This document shows, one piece after another, positions 52,447 to 61,187 of a stretch of DNA of 64,000 bases. The stretch lies in the NCBI RefSeq assembly GCF_002968635.1, contig NZ_PVBN01000017.1, forward strand, positions 1 to 64,000. Direction: 5' to 3'. The translations under genes were made by a program, and so were the position numbers. Below the pieces are notes generated by a model that saw only the letters and a program-made list of their open reading frames with translations, was not told where the DNA came from and searched no databases. Position 1 is the first letter of the stretch. Each line of letters opens with the position of its first letter. This DNA is from Neorhizobium alkalisoli. Its GTDB lineage: Bacteria > Pseudomonadota > Alphaproteobacteria > Rhizobiales > Rhizobiaceae.

Positions 52447-54882
52447 TCAGATGTCGAGATTGGCGACGCTGAGCGCATTCTCCTGGATGAATTCCCGGCG
52501 CGGCTCGACTTCGTCACCCATCAGGCGCGAGAAAAGACCGTCGGCATCCGTCGCGTCGTTGACCTTCACCTGCAGCAGAGAACGGACATTCGGATCGAGC
52601 GTCGTTTCCCAGAGCTGCTCGGCATTCATTTCGCCGAGGCCCTTATAACGTTGCATCGAGAGACCCTTGCGGCCCGACGCGAAGATGGAATCGAGAAGCG
52701 CACGGGGACCTGGAATCTCCTGTGTGCCATCCTTCCGGCTGAGCACTGGCGGCGTGCGGTAGATTTCCTGCAGACGCGCCGTCATCTGGTCGATATGGCG
52801 GGCATCCGCCGAACCGATCAGGGCAACATCGACGACCGCCACTTCCTTGACGCCGCGCACCATGCGCTCGAAGCGCAGGCCGCCTTCCGTGGTAACATGG
52901 CCGGACCAGCCACGTTCCGTTTCCTCGGCGATCATATCCAGGCGACGGGCAACCTCGTCGGCCGTCTGCTGGGCGCGTTCAGGATTATCAGTCAGATCGG
53001 GATGCAATGCGCCCGCGATCGCCGCCTGCTCGATGATCGAACGGCTGTAACGGGAGTGCAGGCCGTCGACCAGAGAGCGAAGGCGAAGGGCGTCCTGGAT
53101 GACTTCGCGCAGATCCTGACCGGCACGCACCTCGCCGGAGCCGAGCGTCAAGGTCGCATCCTCCAGACCCATGCTGATCAGATACTCTTCGAGCGCCTTC
53201 TCGTCCTTCAGATACTGGATCGATTTGCCGCGCGTCACCTTATAAAGCGGCGGCTGGGCGATATAGATATGCCCGCGTTCGATCAGATCCGGCATCTGCC
53301 GGAAGAAGAAGGTGAGCAGAAGTGTACGGATATGGGCGCCGTCGACGTCAGCGTCCGTCATGATGATGATCTTGTGGTAACGCAGCTTGTCGGCGTTGAA
53401 CTCATCCTTGCCGATCGACGTGCCGAGCGCCGTGATCAGCGTGCCGATTTCCTGGCTCGACAGCATCTTGTCGAAGCGGGCGCGCTCGACGTTCAAAATC
53501 TTGCCGCGCAGGGGCAGGATCGCCTGATTTTCGCGCGAACGGCCCTGCTTTGCCGAGCCGCCCGCCGAGTCACCCTCGACGAGGAAAAGTTCGGACTTGG
53601 CCGGATCGCGTTCAGAGCAATCAGCAAGCTTGCCCGGCAGCGAAGCAATGTCGAGAACACCCTTGCGGCGGGTGAGTTCGCGCGCCTTGCGTGCTGCTTC
53701 GCGGGCGGCGGCGGCTTCCACGACCTTGCCGACCAATATCTTCGCTTCGGTCGGATGTTCTTCGAACCAGGTGCTCAGGGCCTCGTTGACGAGGCTTTCC
53801 ACTACCGGCCGGACTTCCGAGGAAACCAGCTTGTCCTTCGTCTGCGACGAAAACTTGGGGTCCGGGACTTTGACGGAAAGCACTGCGGTCAAGCCTTCAC
53901 GGCAGTCTTCACCCTGCAGCGTGACCTTTTCCTTCTTGGTGATGCCGGACGTATCGGCATAGGACGTGACCTGGCGCGTCAGCGCGCCGCGGAAGCCGGC
54001 CATATGGGTGCCGCCGTCGCGCTGCGGGATATTGTTGGTGAAGCAGAGCACGTTCTCGTGGTAGCTATCGTTCCACCACATGGCGACTTCGACGGTAATG
54101 CCGTCCTTCTCACCCTTGATGGCGACAGGCTTCTCGACCAGCGGTTTCTTGGCGCGATCGAGGTAGCGGACGAAGGCTTCCAAGCCGCCGTCATAGAGCA
54201 TTTCTTCTTCACGAATATCCGGTTTGCGCTTATCGGTTAGCCGGATTCTCACGCCAGAATTCAGGAAAGCCAGCTCCCGGAGACGGTGCTCCAGCGTGTT
54301 GTAGTCATATTCGGTCATGGTGAAGGTTTGCGGGCTGGCGAGGAAAGTAACCTCGGTGCCGGATCGCCCTTCATAATCACCGATGATCTTCAGCGGAGCA
54401 TCGGCGACGCCATGTGTAAACGAAATTTCGTGGATCTTTCCGTTGCGGCGAATTCTGAGCTTCAGCCAGACCGACAAAGCATTGACGACAGAAACGCCAA
54501 CCCCGTGCAGACCGCCGGAAACCTTGTAGGAATTCTGGTCGAATTTTCCGCCCGCATGGAGCTGCGTCATGATGACTTCCGCAGCCGACACGCCCTCGCC
54601 GCTATGGATATCGGTCGGAATGCCGCGGCCGTTGTCCGTCACCGTGATCGAGCCGTCCGGATTGAGCGTAACGGTCACGAGGTCGGCATGGCCGGCCAGG
54701 GCCTCGTCGATCGCGTTGTCCACGACCTCATAGACCATGTGATGCAGGCCGGAGCCGTCGTCGGTATCGCCGATATACATGCCGGGCCGCTTGCGGACAG
54801 CATCGAGGCCCTTCAGAACCTTGATCGAATCGGCACCATATTCGGCACTCGCGTCATTCTCGCTGACGGGTGTATCGGTCAT
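52447..54882 (-). CDS. gyrB: DNA gyrase subunit B
   Basis: 811 residues. GHKL ATPase with YEVVDNAIDEALAGHA and the QLHAGGKFDQNSYKVSGGLHGVG loop, transducer domain, then TOPRIM (LVEGDSAGGSAKQGRSRENQAILPLRGKILNVERA; the EGDS and DADVDGAHI motifs bind metal). Introduces negative supercoils with GyrA. ATG with GGAAG upstream. Lies near oriC on the leading strand; a TTCCAA-GG-TTGGAA inverted repeat sits at its probable promoter. Confidence 0.98.
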   Translation of the reverse strand: MTDTPVSENDASAEYGADSIKVLKGLDAVRKRPGMYIGDTDDGSGLHHMVYEVVDNAIDEALAGHADLVTVTLNPDGSITVTDNGRGIPTDIHSGEGVSAAEVIMTQLHAGGKFDQNSYKVSGGLHGVGVSVVNALSVWLKLRIRRNGKIHEISFTHGVADAPLKIIGDYEGRSGTEVTFLASPQTFTMTEYDYNTLEHRLRELAFLNSGVRIRLTDKRKPDIREEEMLYDGGLEAFVRYLDRAKKPLVEKPVAIKGEKDGITVEVAMWWNDSYHENVLCFTNNIPQRDGGTHMAGFRGALTRQVTSYADTSGITKKEKVTLQGEDCREGLTAVLSVKVPDPKFSSQTKDKLVSSEVRPVVESLVNEALSTWFEEHPTEAKILVGKVVEAAAAREAARKARELTRRKGVLDIASLPGKLADCSERDPAKSELFLVEGDSAGGSAKQGRSRENQAILPLRGKILNVERARFDKMLSSQEIGTLITALGTSIGKDEFNADKLRYHKIIIMTDADVDGAHIRTLLLTFFFRQMPDLIERGHIYIAQPPLYKVTRGKSIQYLKDEKALEEYLISMGLEDATLTLGSGEVRAGQDLREVIQDALRLRSLVDGLHSRYSRSIIEQAAIAGALHPDLTDNPERAQQTADEVARRLDMIAEETERGWSGHVTTEGGLRFERMVRGVKEVAVVDVALIGSADARHIDQMTARLQEIYRTPPVLSRKDGTQEIPGPRALLDSIFASGRKGLSMQRYKGLGEMNAEQLWETTLDPNVRSLLQVKVNDATDADGLFSRLMGDEVEPRREFIQENALSVANLDI

Positions 54883-54931
54883 TAATTTTCTTCCAATCGT
54901 TTGAGATGCCGGCCAAGCGAATCACCAGCTA

Positions 54932-54945
54932 TTCCAACCTTGGAA
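54932..54945. promoter_or_regulatory. Inverted repeat at gyrB promoter region
   Basis: TTCCAACCTTGGAA (perfect 6-bp arms, 2-nt centre) is directly next to CTATATT on the minus strand, a possible gyrB -10. Candidate operator or spacer effect on supercoiling-sensitive transcription; unproven. Confidence 0.4.
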
Positions 54946-55021
54946 TATAGGCAAACCGGGGCGGTTTCTAAAGGTTGGTCCCTGGGAACACGGTACGAAA
55001 GCCGTGGATGGGCGCCGAAAG

Positions 55022-55387
55022 TCAATCCTGAGGAGGGTTTTTCTTCAACAGCATGTCCATTTCTTCTATCACGTCCGGCGCCAAAGTGCGAATCCGTTGC
55101 GCAAGATGGTTGGCGAAGGCCGTGTAGCGCGCTGGCATGCCCGATGTGTCCAGAACCACCCTGGGATGGGAATCCTCGGCGAGCCCGAACAACTCTTCCG
55201 CCTCATCCCAGATAATATTGAAATAGCCGACAATTCTTTGCAGGAGCTCGAAGGTCGGTTTGCCGCGCCGCCCGTGCTCAAGTGCCGACAGATAGGCGGG
55301 CGTGACACCGATCGCTTCAGCCAGCATCCGCTGGGTGATGCCTCTCCGGCGGCGAAGTTCACGAAGCGCCTGACCGAACGGCGTCAT
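55022..55387 (-). CDS. XRE-type helix-turn-helix regulator
   Basis: 121 residues. N-terminal Cro/C1-type domain (about 3-60: LRELRRRRGITQRMLAEAIGVTPAYLSALEHGRRGKP), then an alpha-helical tail without a known ligand domain. The start ATG overlaps the Smr-gene stop in an ATGA, making it the last gene of the Tim44-MltA-Smr-XRE operon. Probably a transcription regulator; target unknown. Confidence 0.88.
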   Translation of the reverse strand: MTPFGQALRELRRRRGITQRMLAEAIGVTPAYLSALEHGRRGKPTFELLQRIVGYFNIIWDEAEELFGLAEDSHPRVVLDTSGMPARYTAFANHLAQRIRTLAPDVIEEMDMLLKKNPPQD

Positions 55388-55956
55388 TCCCGATCTTCCC
55401 CATTGGCTGTCCGGCTCCGGGCAAGACGGACGTACATGGCACCTTCCCCGCCGTGGTGCCGGGCCGCCCACTCGTAAGAGGATATCAGAAACCGGAATTC
55501 CGCTTTTGAAAACCAGAGCGGTACGGCGCGGCGCAACGCGCCTTCGCTTCCCATCGAGCTGCCTTTTCCGGTGATGACCAGGACATGGCGAAGACCCCGC
55601 TCATAAGCGCGAAGCAGGAAATCGAGCAGCAGGTCATGGGCTTCGCCTTGAAAAAGACCGTGAAGATCAAGTCGCGCCTCGATCGGGAGCCGTCCCTTGG
55701 CGAGCTTCTTCTTGACGGGCTTTTCGAGCGGATGATGAATCCTGACGGCACGTTTCGGCTTTGCAGTTTCGACAACCGGATTTTCCGGCAAAGGCGCCGC
55801 TTTCGGCCTGGCTGGCTGCTCGGCCACGAGTTTGGAAGCTTCCTGCTCCTCGAACTCGAGAATTTCCTTCATCCGTCCCGGCAAGGCACGCGCAGATTTC
55901 GCTACCTTGCCCCAGAGAATTCGTTCTTCCGGATCGAGTTTGCGGCCGCCCCTCAT
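55384..55956 (-). CDS. Smr-domain protein
   Basis: 190 residues. Basic, proline-rich N-terminal half, then a Smr domain (about 93-180) with LDLHGLFQGEAHD (LDLHG 96-100) and VLVITGKG. Smr domains occur in MutS2 and in stand-alone endonuclease-like proteins acting on nucleic acids. Overlaps both neighbours by 4 nt. Confidence 0.9.
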   Translation of the reverse strand: MRGGRKLDPEERILWGKVAKSARALPGRMKEILEFEEQEASKLVAEQPARPKAAPLPENPVVETAKPKRAVRIHHPLEKPVKKKLAKGRLPIEARLDLHGLFQGEAHDLLLDFLLRAYERGLRHVLVITGKGSSMGSEGALRRAVPLWFSKAEFRFLISSYEWAARHHGGEGAMYVRLARSRTANGEDRE

Positions 55957-57071
55957 CCGTCGAACCCATCCGCCAGATGCCTCGGGACGAGGATATAGAA
56001 ATCGGCTTCATTGCGAACCGTACCGGCCAACTCGCCCGCCTCGAAACCCGATCCGGTAAAAATGTCGCCACGCGAGGGACCGACGATTGCCGAGCCGGTA
56101 TCGAGAGCCAGCATCAGCCGGCCGAAGGGTTTACCGCCATCCAGATGGGTCAGCGTCTCGGACCGGATAAAGAAGGGAAAACCGAAAGTGTGTATCTGCC
56201 GGTCCACCGCCAGCGAACGACCGGCGATCAGCGGTACCTTGGCCGCCGCTACAGGCCCGAGCGACGGATCGGAAACATCCGCTTCCCGAAAAAAGATGTA
56301 GGAGCGATTGTGCCAGAGAACGTCATCGACCTTAGCCGGATTCTGCTCCAGCCAGCGTCGGATGCTCTGCATCGAAACCGTCGTCGGATCGATCTCACCA
56401 AGGTCGATCAGAAGCTTTCCGATCGGTGAAAACGGGTGACCCGCCTTCGCGGCATACGTGATGCGCCTGACCCGTCCGTCGGGATATCTCAGCCGCGCCG
56501 CCCCTTGCACATGAGCGAAAAAGACGTCCACTTTCGATCTGGCGAAGGCAATTTCTAGGCCTTGCCCATCGAGGAAACCACGGTCTATCTCGCCGCGGTC
56601 CGGATAGGCGGCGATTCCGGTTCCAGTCTGACGCGCGAACATGTAGCCGGAGTCCATTCCAGTCGGACGGTTGGAGTCGTCAATGTCGATCAAGTCCGGG
56701 GGGCGGTAATAGAAAGGATGGCGCCATGTCTCGTCGGATGTCTCCGAGACCTCGACTTCCGGCTCGTAAAAGGCTGTTACGAAACCCCGGCGACCGTCTT
56801 GCCTGGCGATCAGAAACGGAATGCAGTGAGTTTCAAAGAAAGCGCGAGCCGACGCCGCATCGGAAGGACTGTCGCCTGCCTTTTCAAAGAACGTCGCCAG
56901 ATCGCCCGCGGTCAAGCCGAGCGAGCCGGTACGATAGGGCTTTACCTTGAGGATATGCTCGAGACACGCCCGCATTCCGGGAAAAAGCGCCCGCGGGTCG
57001 TCCTCCTCCCATCCTGCCAGATCGGAGAAGGCAACCCGCCTCAGCGTGTAACCAGCAGAGCCGTCCGTCAT
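55953..57071 (-). CDS. mltA: MltA-domain lytic transglycosylase
   Basis: 372 residues. MltA barrel (FVTAFYEPEVEVS; YPDGRVRRITYAAKAGHPFSPIGK) and the 3D domain with LALDTGSAIVGPSRGDIFTG, which carries the catalytic Asp. Cleaves peptidoglycan to anhydro-muropeptides. Unlike E. coli MltA, the chosen start gives no signal peptide or lipobox (MTDGSAGYTLRRVAFSDL), and the 10-codon upstream extension does not supply one, so the export route is unclear. ATGA overlap with both neighbours. Confidence 0.9.
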   Translation of the reverse strand: MTDGSAGYTLRRVAFSDLAGWEEDDPRALFPGMRACLEHILKVKPYRTGSLGLTAGDLATFFEKAGDSPSDAASARAFFETHCIPFLIARQDGRRGFVTAFYEPEVEVSETSDETWRHPFYYRPPDLIDIDDSNRPTGMDSGYMFARQTGTGIAAYPDRGEIDRGFLDGQGLEIAFARSKVDVFFAHVQGAARLRYPDGRVRRITYAAKAGHPFSPIGKLLIDLGEIDPTTVSMQSIRRWLEQNPAKVDDVLWHNRSYIFFREADVSDPSLGPVAAAKVPLIAGRSLAVDRQIHTFGFPFFIRSETLTHLDGGKPFGRLMLALDTGSAIVGPSRGDIFTGSGFEAGELAGTVRNEADFYILVPRHLADGFDG

Positions 57072-57766
57072 TGCTCGGATTCGGTGGCGACCAGCTTCCA
57101 ATTCGGGTCGCGGGAACGGATGTCGCGGGCGAAGGTCCAGATGTCCGTGACCTCGGCCACCGTCTCCTGATCACCATCAATCAGCGTACCGGCCTTGTCG
57201 TAGGTGGCGGAGATCAGCTGGCTGACGATCCGTATCGTGATCTGCGTCTCGGAATCCTTGATGGCGGCATGGGTGATGTCCGATTTGTCGATCCCGACAA
57301 ATGTGGATTTCACCACCTCTCCTCTCGCTTCGCGTTCGGAGATCGCCGCATCGAAACCTTCGTAGACTTCCTTCGAGAGCAGACCTTTAAGCGTCTTGCG
57401 GTCGCCATCGGCAAAGGCCATGACAACCATCTCATAGGCCATTCGCGCACCATTCAGGAAATCGCGCGGGCGGAAAGACGGATCTGCCCTCAAAATCTCC
57501 CGAAGTGCAGCATTGAGCGGTGTGTCGGGTTTGGCAACCGCATCGATGTCCACATAACGCTGTTCGTCATCGGAGGCATCACGGCGCGGCAAGGTCACGA
57601 CCTTACTATCGTCCCCGCCCGGATTTTTCGCCACATCTCGCGGGCTGTAGGGGTCGAACGGCGGTTTCTCGTTTCCCGTCCGCCGGCCGAGCACACTGCG
57701 CAGTTGCAGGAAGATCAGCACCGCGGCGACGAGGAAAAAGAGTGTTATAAAGTCGTTGGAACCCAT
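57068..57766 (-). CDS. Tim44-domain inner-membrane protein
   Basis: 232 residues. N-terminal membrane segment (about 4-24, FITLFFLVAAVLIFLQLRSV), a polar linker, and a Tim44/TimA-like domain from about 90 to the end. Related to mitochondrial Tim44; the bacterial role is unsettled. First gene of the four-gene operon. TTG 57778 is an alternative start. Divergent from fxsA. Confidence 0.88.
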   Translation of the reverse strand: MGSNDFITLFFLVAAVLIFLQLRSVLGRRTGNEKPPFDPYSPRDVAKNPGGDDSKVVTLPRRDASDDEQRYVDIDAVAKPDTPLNAALREILRADPSFRPRDFLNGARMAYEMVVMAFADGDRKTLKGLLSKEVYEGFDAAISEREARGEVVKSTFVGIDKSDITHAAIKDSETQITIRIVSQLISATYDKAGTLIDGDQETVAEVTDIWTFARDIRSRDPNWKLVATESEQ

Positions 57767-57890
57767 ATTGACCCGCAATGCCGTTTAAATCGTTGGTACA
57801 GCTTCTCATATAGTCCGCATCCGCTCATCATTCAAATAGCGAAGGCGTCAGTATCGATCGACGCCGGGTGATAATAAAACAGGGAACATC

Positions 57891-58418
57891 ATGCGTTTCT
57901 TTCTACTGCCGATTCTTCTTCTCTGGCCGCTGGCCGAAATTGCCGGTTTTGTCCTCGTCGGCCGGGCGCTTGGGCTATGGGTGACACTGGGCCTTGTGGT
58001 CGGCACGGCCATCCTCGGCGCTTTCCTGCTCCGCAGCCAGGGTATGCAAATCCTGAAACAGATCTCGGCCGAAAGCCGCGAAGGGCGGATGCCCGGGCGC
58101 ACCCTGGTGGACGGTGCGATGATCGTCGTCGCCGGTATCCTGCTTCTGCTGCCGGGCTTTCTGACCGATATCATCGGACTGGCTCTCTTCATTCCCTTCG
58201 TCCGCAGCTTCCTTTGGTCGCTGATCGGCCGCCGGATTGTGGTGGTCCGCACATCGCGCACGACGGGCCATCACTACGACGGCGGCCGAACGGGACCGGC
58301 CGGCCAGAAACCGGGTCCGGTCGTCGATCTCGACGAGGAGGATTTCCACCGCGACGGCAATTCTTCGGGCTCCGGCTCCTCTTCTCCCTGGGCAGGACCC
58401 AAAAGTCGGGAACCTTGA
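57891..58418 (+). CDS. fxsA: FxsA family membrane protein
   Basis: 175 residues with hydrophobic segments at about 3-50 and 75-110, the FxsA pattern (PLAEIAGFVLVGRALGLWVTL; GILLLLPGFLTDIIGLAL), and a polar, Gly/Ser-rich tail. The E. coli homologue affects exclusion of phage T7 by F; its normal function is unknown. AGGGA lies 6 nt before the ATG. Confidence 0.92.
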   Translation: MRFFLLPILLLWPLAEIAGFVLVGRALGLWVTLGLVVGTAILGAFLLRSQGMQILKQISAESREGRMPGRTLVDGAMIVVAGILLLLPGFLTDIIGLALFIPFVRSFLWSLIGRRIVVVRTSRTTGHHYDGGRTGPAGQKPGPVVDLDEEDFHRDGNSSGSGSSSPWAGPKSREP

Positions 58419-58503
58419 ACGGAGCCGGTAGTTTGCCAGGGTTGTAAGGCATATTCCGAAATGTTAGAGGGCCTCAACGTTCCAGAGCCTCGAGGAAGTC
58501 CCA

Positions 58504-58980
58504 ATGGCAGACGAAAACAACCAGACGGCCCAGCCGTCCATCAATATCCTGGCACAATATACGAAGGATCTCTCGTTCGAGAATCCCGGCGCGCCCCGTT
58601 CGCTGCAGGCCCGCGACAAGGCTCCCGGCATTACGATCAACGTCAACGTCAACGCCAATCCGCTTTCCGACGCCGATTTCGATGTGGTGCTGACGCTGAA
58701 TGCCGAGGCCAAGGATGGCGACAAGGTGGTTTTTGCGGCGGAACTGGTTTACGGCGGCGTTTTCCGCATCACCGGCTTCCCTCAGGAACACATGCTGCCG
58801 CTTCTCTTTATCGAGTGCCCGCGGCTGCTTTTCCCCTTCGCCCGCCAGATCGTTGCCGACGTCACCCGCAATGGCGGGTTCCCGCCGCTGATGATCGACC
58901 CGATCGATTTCGCCCAGATGTTCTCGCAACGTATGGCCGAGGAACAGGCTCGTTCAAAGGTTCAGGCTTTGAACAGCTGA
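58504..58980 (+). CDS. secB: Protein-export chaperone SecB
   Basis: 158 residues. Keeps preproteins unfolded and hands them to SecA. Conserved blocks YTKDLSFENPGAP, FAAELVYGGVFRI and ECPRLLFPFARQIVADVTRNGGFPPLMIDPIDF are complete. GAGGAAG precedes the ATG. Ends at a bidirectional terminator shared with dnaQ. Confidence 0.97.
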   Translation: MADENNQTAQPSINILAQYTKDLSFENPGAPRSLQARDKAPGITINVNVNANPLSDADFDVVLTLNAEAKDGDKVVFAAELVYGGVFRITGFPQEHMLPLLFIECPRLLFPFARQIVADVTRNGGFPPLMIDPIDFAQMFSQRMAEEQARSKVQALNS

Positions 58981-59000
58981 TCCATCGTGATCTCATCAAA

Positions 59001-59033
59001 AAGAAACCCGGGCCTGAGACCCGGGTTTTTTTA
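59001..59033. terminator. Bidirectional terminator secB/dnaQ
   Basis: Stem AAACCCGGG / CCCGGGTTT (59004-59012, 59020-59028), T7 on the plus strand and a T-rich tail on the minus strand. It overlaps the dnaQ stop codon. Confidence 0.9.
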
Positions 59034-59735
59034 TTCGGCAGACTTGTACCTGAGCCAGAGCGCCTTGTCCTTGAGCGAGGCCACCATGGCGGCATGTGCC
59101 TCGATCTCCGCTTCCGTCAGCCTGTTCGGCAAAGGCCGCGGCCGGCCGACGGCCGTCACCACGATTTCGTCAACCTCGATCACGGTCGTCGATCGTTCGG
59201 TACCCATCAGGCCGAGGGCAGCCTGACGGCCACCGGTCATTTCAATGTAGACTTCAGCCAGAAGTTCGGAGTCGAGGAGCGCACCGTGCTTGGTGCGATG
59301 GGCGTTATCGATGCCGTAGCGACGGCAAAGCGCATCCAGCGAGTTCGGACCCATCGGATGCTTGCGGCGAGCCAAGGCGAGTGTATCTACCACACGGTCG
59401 GTCTGCACCGGAGGCAGCCCTATCCGTTCGAATTCGGCGTTGATGAAGCCGATATCGAAGTTGGCATTATGGGCGATCCATTTCGCACCGTCGAAAAATT
59501 CAACGATCTGCTGGGCGATATCCGCAAAACCCGGCTTGTCCTTCAGGAACTCGTCGGTGATGCCGTGCACGGCCAGTGCATCCGGATGCACCTTCCGGTC
59601 GCCAGGATTGATGTAGAGATGCAGGGTCTTGCCCGTCGGAAAATTGTTGATCAGCTCGATGCCGCCAATTTCGATCACGCGGTCAAAGCGCGTTTCGAGG
59701 CCGGTGGTTTCCGTGTCGAAGATAATTTCACGCAT
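59031..59735 (-). CDS. dnaQ: DNA polymerase III epsilon (proofreading) subunit
   Basis: 234 residues. DEDDh exonuclease: D7 and E9 (FDTETTG), D94 (HNANFD), H150 and D155 (HRTKHGALLD). 3'-5' proofreading in the replicase. The start lies within coaE (8-nt overlap), so translation is coupled. Last gene of the operon reading away from oriC. Confidence 0.96.
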   Translation of the reverse strand: MREIIFDTETTGLETRFDRVIEIGGIELINNFPTGKTLHLYINPGDRKVHPDALAVHGITDEFLKDKPGFADIAQQIVEFFDGAKWIAHNANFDIGFINAEFERIGLPPVQTDRVVDTLALARRKHPMGPNSLDALCRRYGIDNAHRTKHGALLDSELLAEVYIEMTGGRQAALGLMGTERSTTVIEVDEIVVTAVGRPRPLPNRLTEAEIEAHAAMVASLKDKALWLRYKSAE

Positions 59736-60330
59736 GTTCGCTCGTCTTTCCGGCTCTCAAGGAGGCGATAATTTCCCGCACCCTTGCCCTCGCCTTCTCA
59801 AGCCCAAGGCCGGTGTCGATGAGGAAATCGGCTCTTTTGCGTTTCTCCGCATCGGGCAACTGGCGGGAGAGAATCATCGCCAATTTTTCCTCGGTCATGC
59901 CCGGGCGCGCAAGTACCCTTGCCCGCTGGATCTGTGGATCACAGGTGACAACCACCACCACATCCACCCTCTCTTCGCCTTTGACCTCGAAAAGCAGCGG
60001 GATATCCAGGACGACAATATCCGTCTCCGACTGCCGGTGCCGGTCTAGAAAGGCGATCTCCCGCTGACGCACCAGCGGGTGAACGATCGCCTCGAGAACC
60101 TGGAATTTTTCGGGCGTGGCGGAAAGCTGGCGCGACAGTTCCTGTCGGTCGACGACGCCTTCCCTGACGGCACCGGGAAAGGCGGTTCCGATGGGCGCCA
60201 CGGCATCGCTGCGGTAAAGATCATGGACGACGGCGTCGGAATCATTCACCGGCACGCCCTCCTCCGCAAACATTTTTGCGGTCGTGGACTTGCCCATGCC
60301 GATGGAACCCGTGAGGCCGACGACAATCAT
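59728..60330 (-). CDS. coaE: Dephospho-CoA kinase
   Basis: 200 residues. P-loop GSIGMGKST at 8-16, LDIPLLFE motif. Last step of CoA synthesis; the first kinase, coaA, is also in this window. The ATG at 60330 overlaps the aroE stop in an ATGA; the open frame upstream to 60402 is inside aroE. Confidence 0.96.
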   Translation of the reverse strand: MIVVGLTGSIGMGKSTTAKMFAEEGVPVNDSDAVVHDLYRSDAVAPIGTAFPGAVREGVVDRQELSRQLSATPEKFQVLEAIVHPLVRQREIAFLDRHRQSETDIVVLDIPLLFEVKGEERVDVVVVVTCDPQIQRARVLARPGMTEEKLAMILSRQLPDAEKRKRADFLIDTGLGLEKARARVREIIASLRAGKTSEHA

Positions 60331-61187
60331 CCGTGTCTTTCCATATCGGCGATCACCAGATCCCGGAGGACCGCGTCGACAGTCGGGCACCGGCCGAACC
60401 ACTTCTCGAAGCCAGGTACCGCCTGATGCAGAAGCATTCCAAGACCATCGACAATCGGAAACCCCTGCTCTTCCGCCTGCGAGAGCAAAGGGGTCTTCAG
60501 AGGTACATAAACGATGTCTGTCACCACAGCGCCGCTGCTGAGCGGTGAAAAATTCACTTCAGGCGCCGGGCTGCCGCCCATGCCGAGCGAGGTGGTGTTG
60601 ACGAACAATCCAGCGCCCGTCATCACTTCGTCCAGGGCCTCCAGCGGATGGGCATGTATCCTGGCGCCAAAGCGGTCGGCGAGTTCTTTTGCCCGCGCCA
60701 ATGTGCGATTGACCACATGGATCTCGCCGATGCCGCGATCGCGGACGGCCTGAATGACGGCCCTGCTCGCCCCGCCTGCACCGAAGATCACCGCCCGACC
60801 GGCTTTGTCCCAGCCAGGATAGCGATCATCGAGATTGGCGGTGAAGCCGTAACCATCGGTGTTCGTCGCCTTGAGGATGCCCTCCTCCAACCAGAGAGTG
60901 TTGGACGCGCCGAGTTCTTCAGCCAGTTCATCCGGCCTGTCAGCAAGTTTGAAGGCAAGTTCCTTATGAGGAATGGTGACGTTGCCGCCACGATATCGGG
61001 AACTGCCGTCCTTCAGCGATTGGATGAAGGCTGGGAAATCCGCTTCCGTCACCGCCTCTGCCCGATAGGACCCAGGAATGCCGAATTGCTTCAGCCAATG
61101 ACTATGGATCATCGGCGAGCGCGAGTGCTTCACCGGCCAGCCGGTTACGAATGCGTTAACCAAGAATGTTTCACGTGAATCAGCCAT
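60327..61187 (-). CDS. aroE: Shikimate dehydrogenase
   Basis: 286 residues. Shikimate-binding HSRSPMIH, catalytic K75 (NVTIPHKELAFKL) and D111 (NTDGYGF), NADP fold GAGGAS at 136-141. The start overlaps the maf stop by 8 nt. The codons for residues 3-8 (DSRETF) lie across a parS site, so this N-terminus is shaped by a DNA-binding site. Long upstream open frame rejected. Confidence 0.96.
   Translation of the reverse strand: MADSRETFLVNAFVTGWPVKHSRSPMIHSHWLKQFGIPGSYRAEAVTEADFPAFIQSLKDGSSRYRGGNVTIPHKELAFKLADRPDELAEELGASNTLWLEEGILKATNTDGYGFTANLDDRYPGWDKAGRAVIFGAGGASRAVIQAVRDRGIGEIHVVNRTLARAKELADRFGARIHAHPLEALDEVMTGAGLFVNTTSLGMGGSPAPEVNFSPLSSGAVVTDIVYVPLKTPLLSQAEEQGFPIVDGLGMLLHQAVPGFEKWFGRCPTVDAVLRDLVIADMERHG
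61167..61182. other. parS site inside the maf/aroE overlap
   Basis: TGTTTCACGTGAATCA spans the maf stop codon and aroE codons 3-8. It is the closest parS to oriC, about 1.5 kb from it. Confidence 0.88.
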
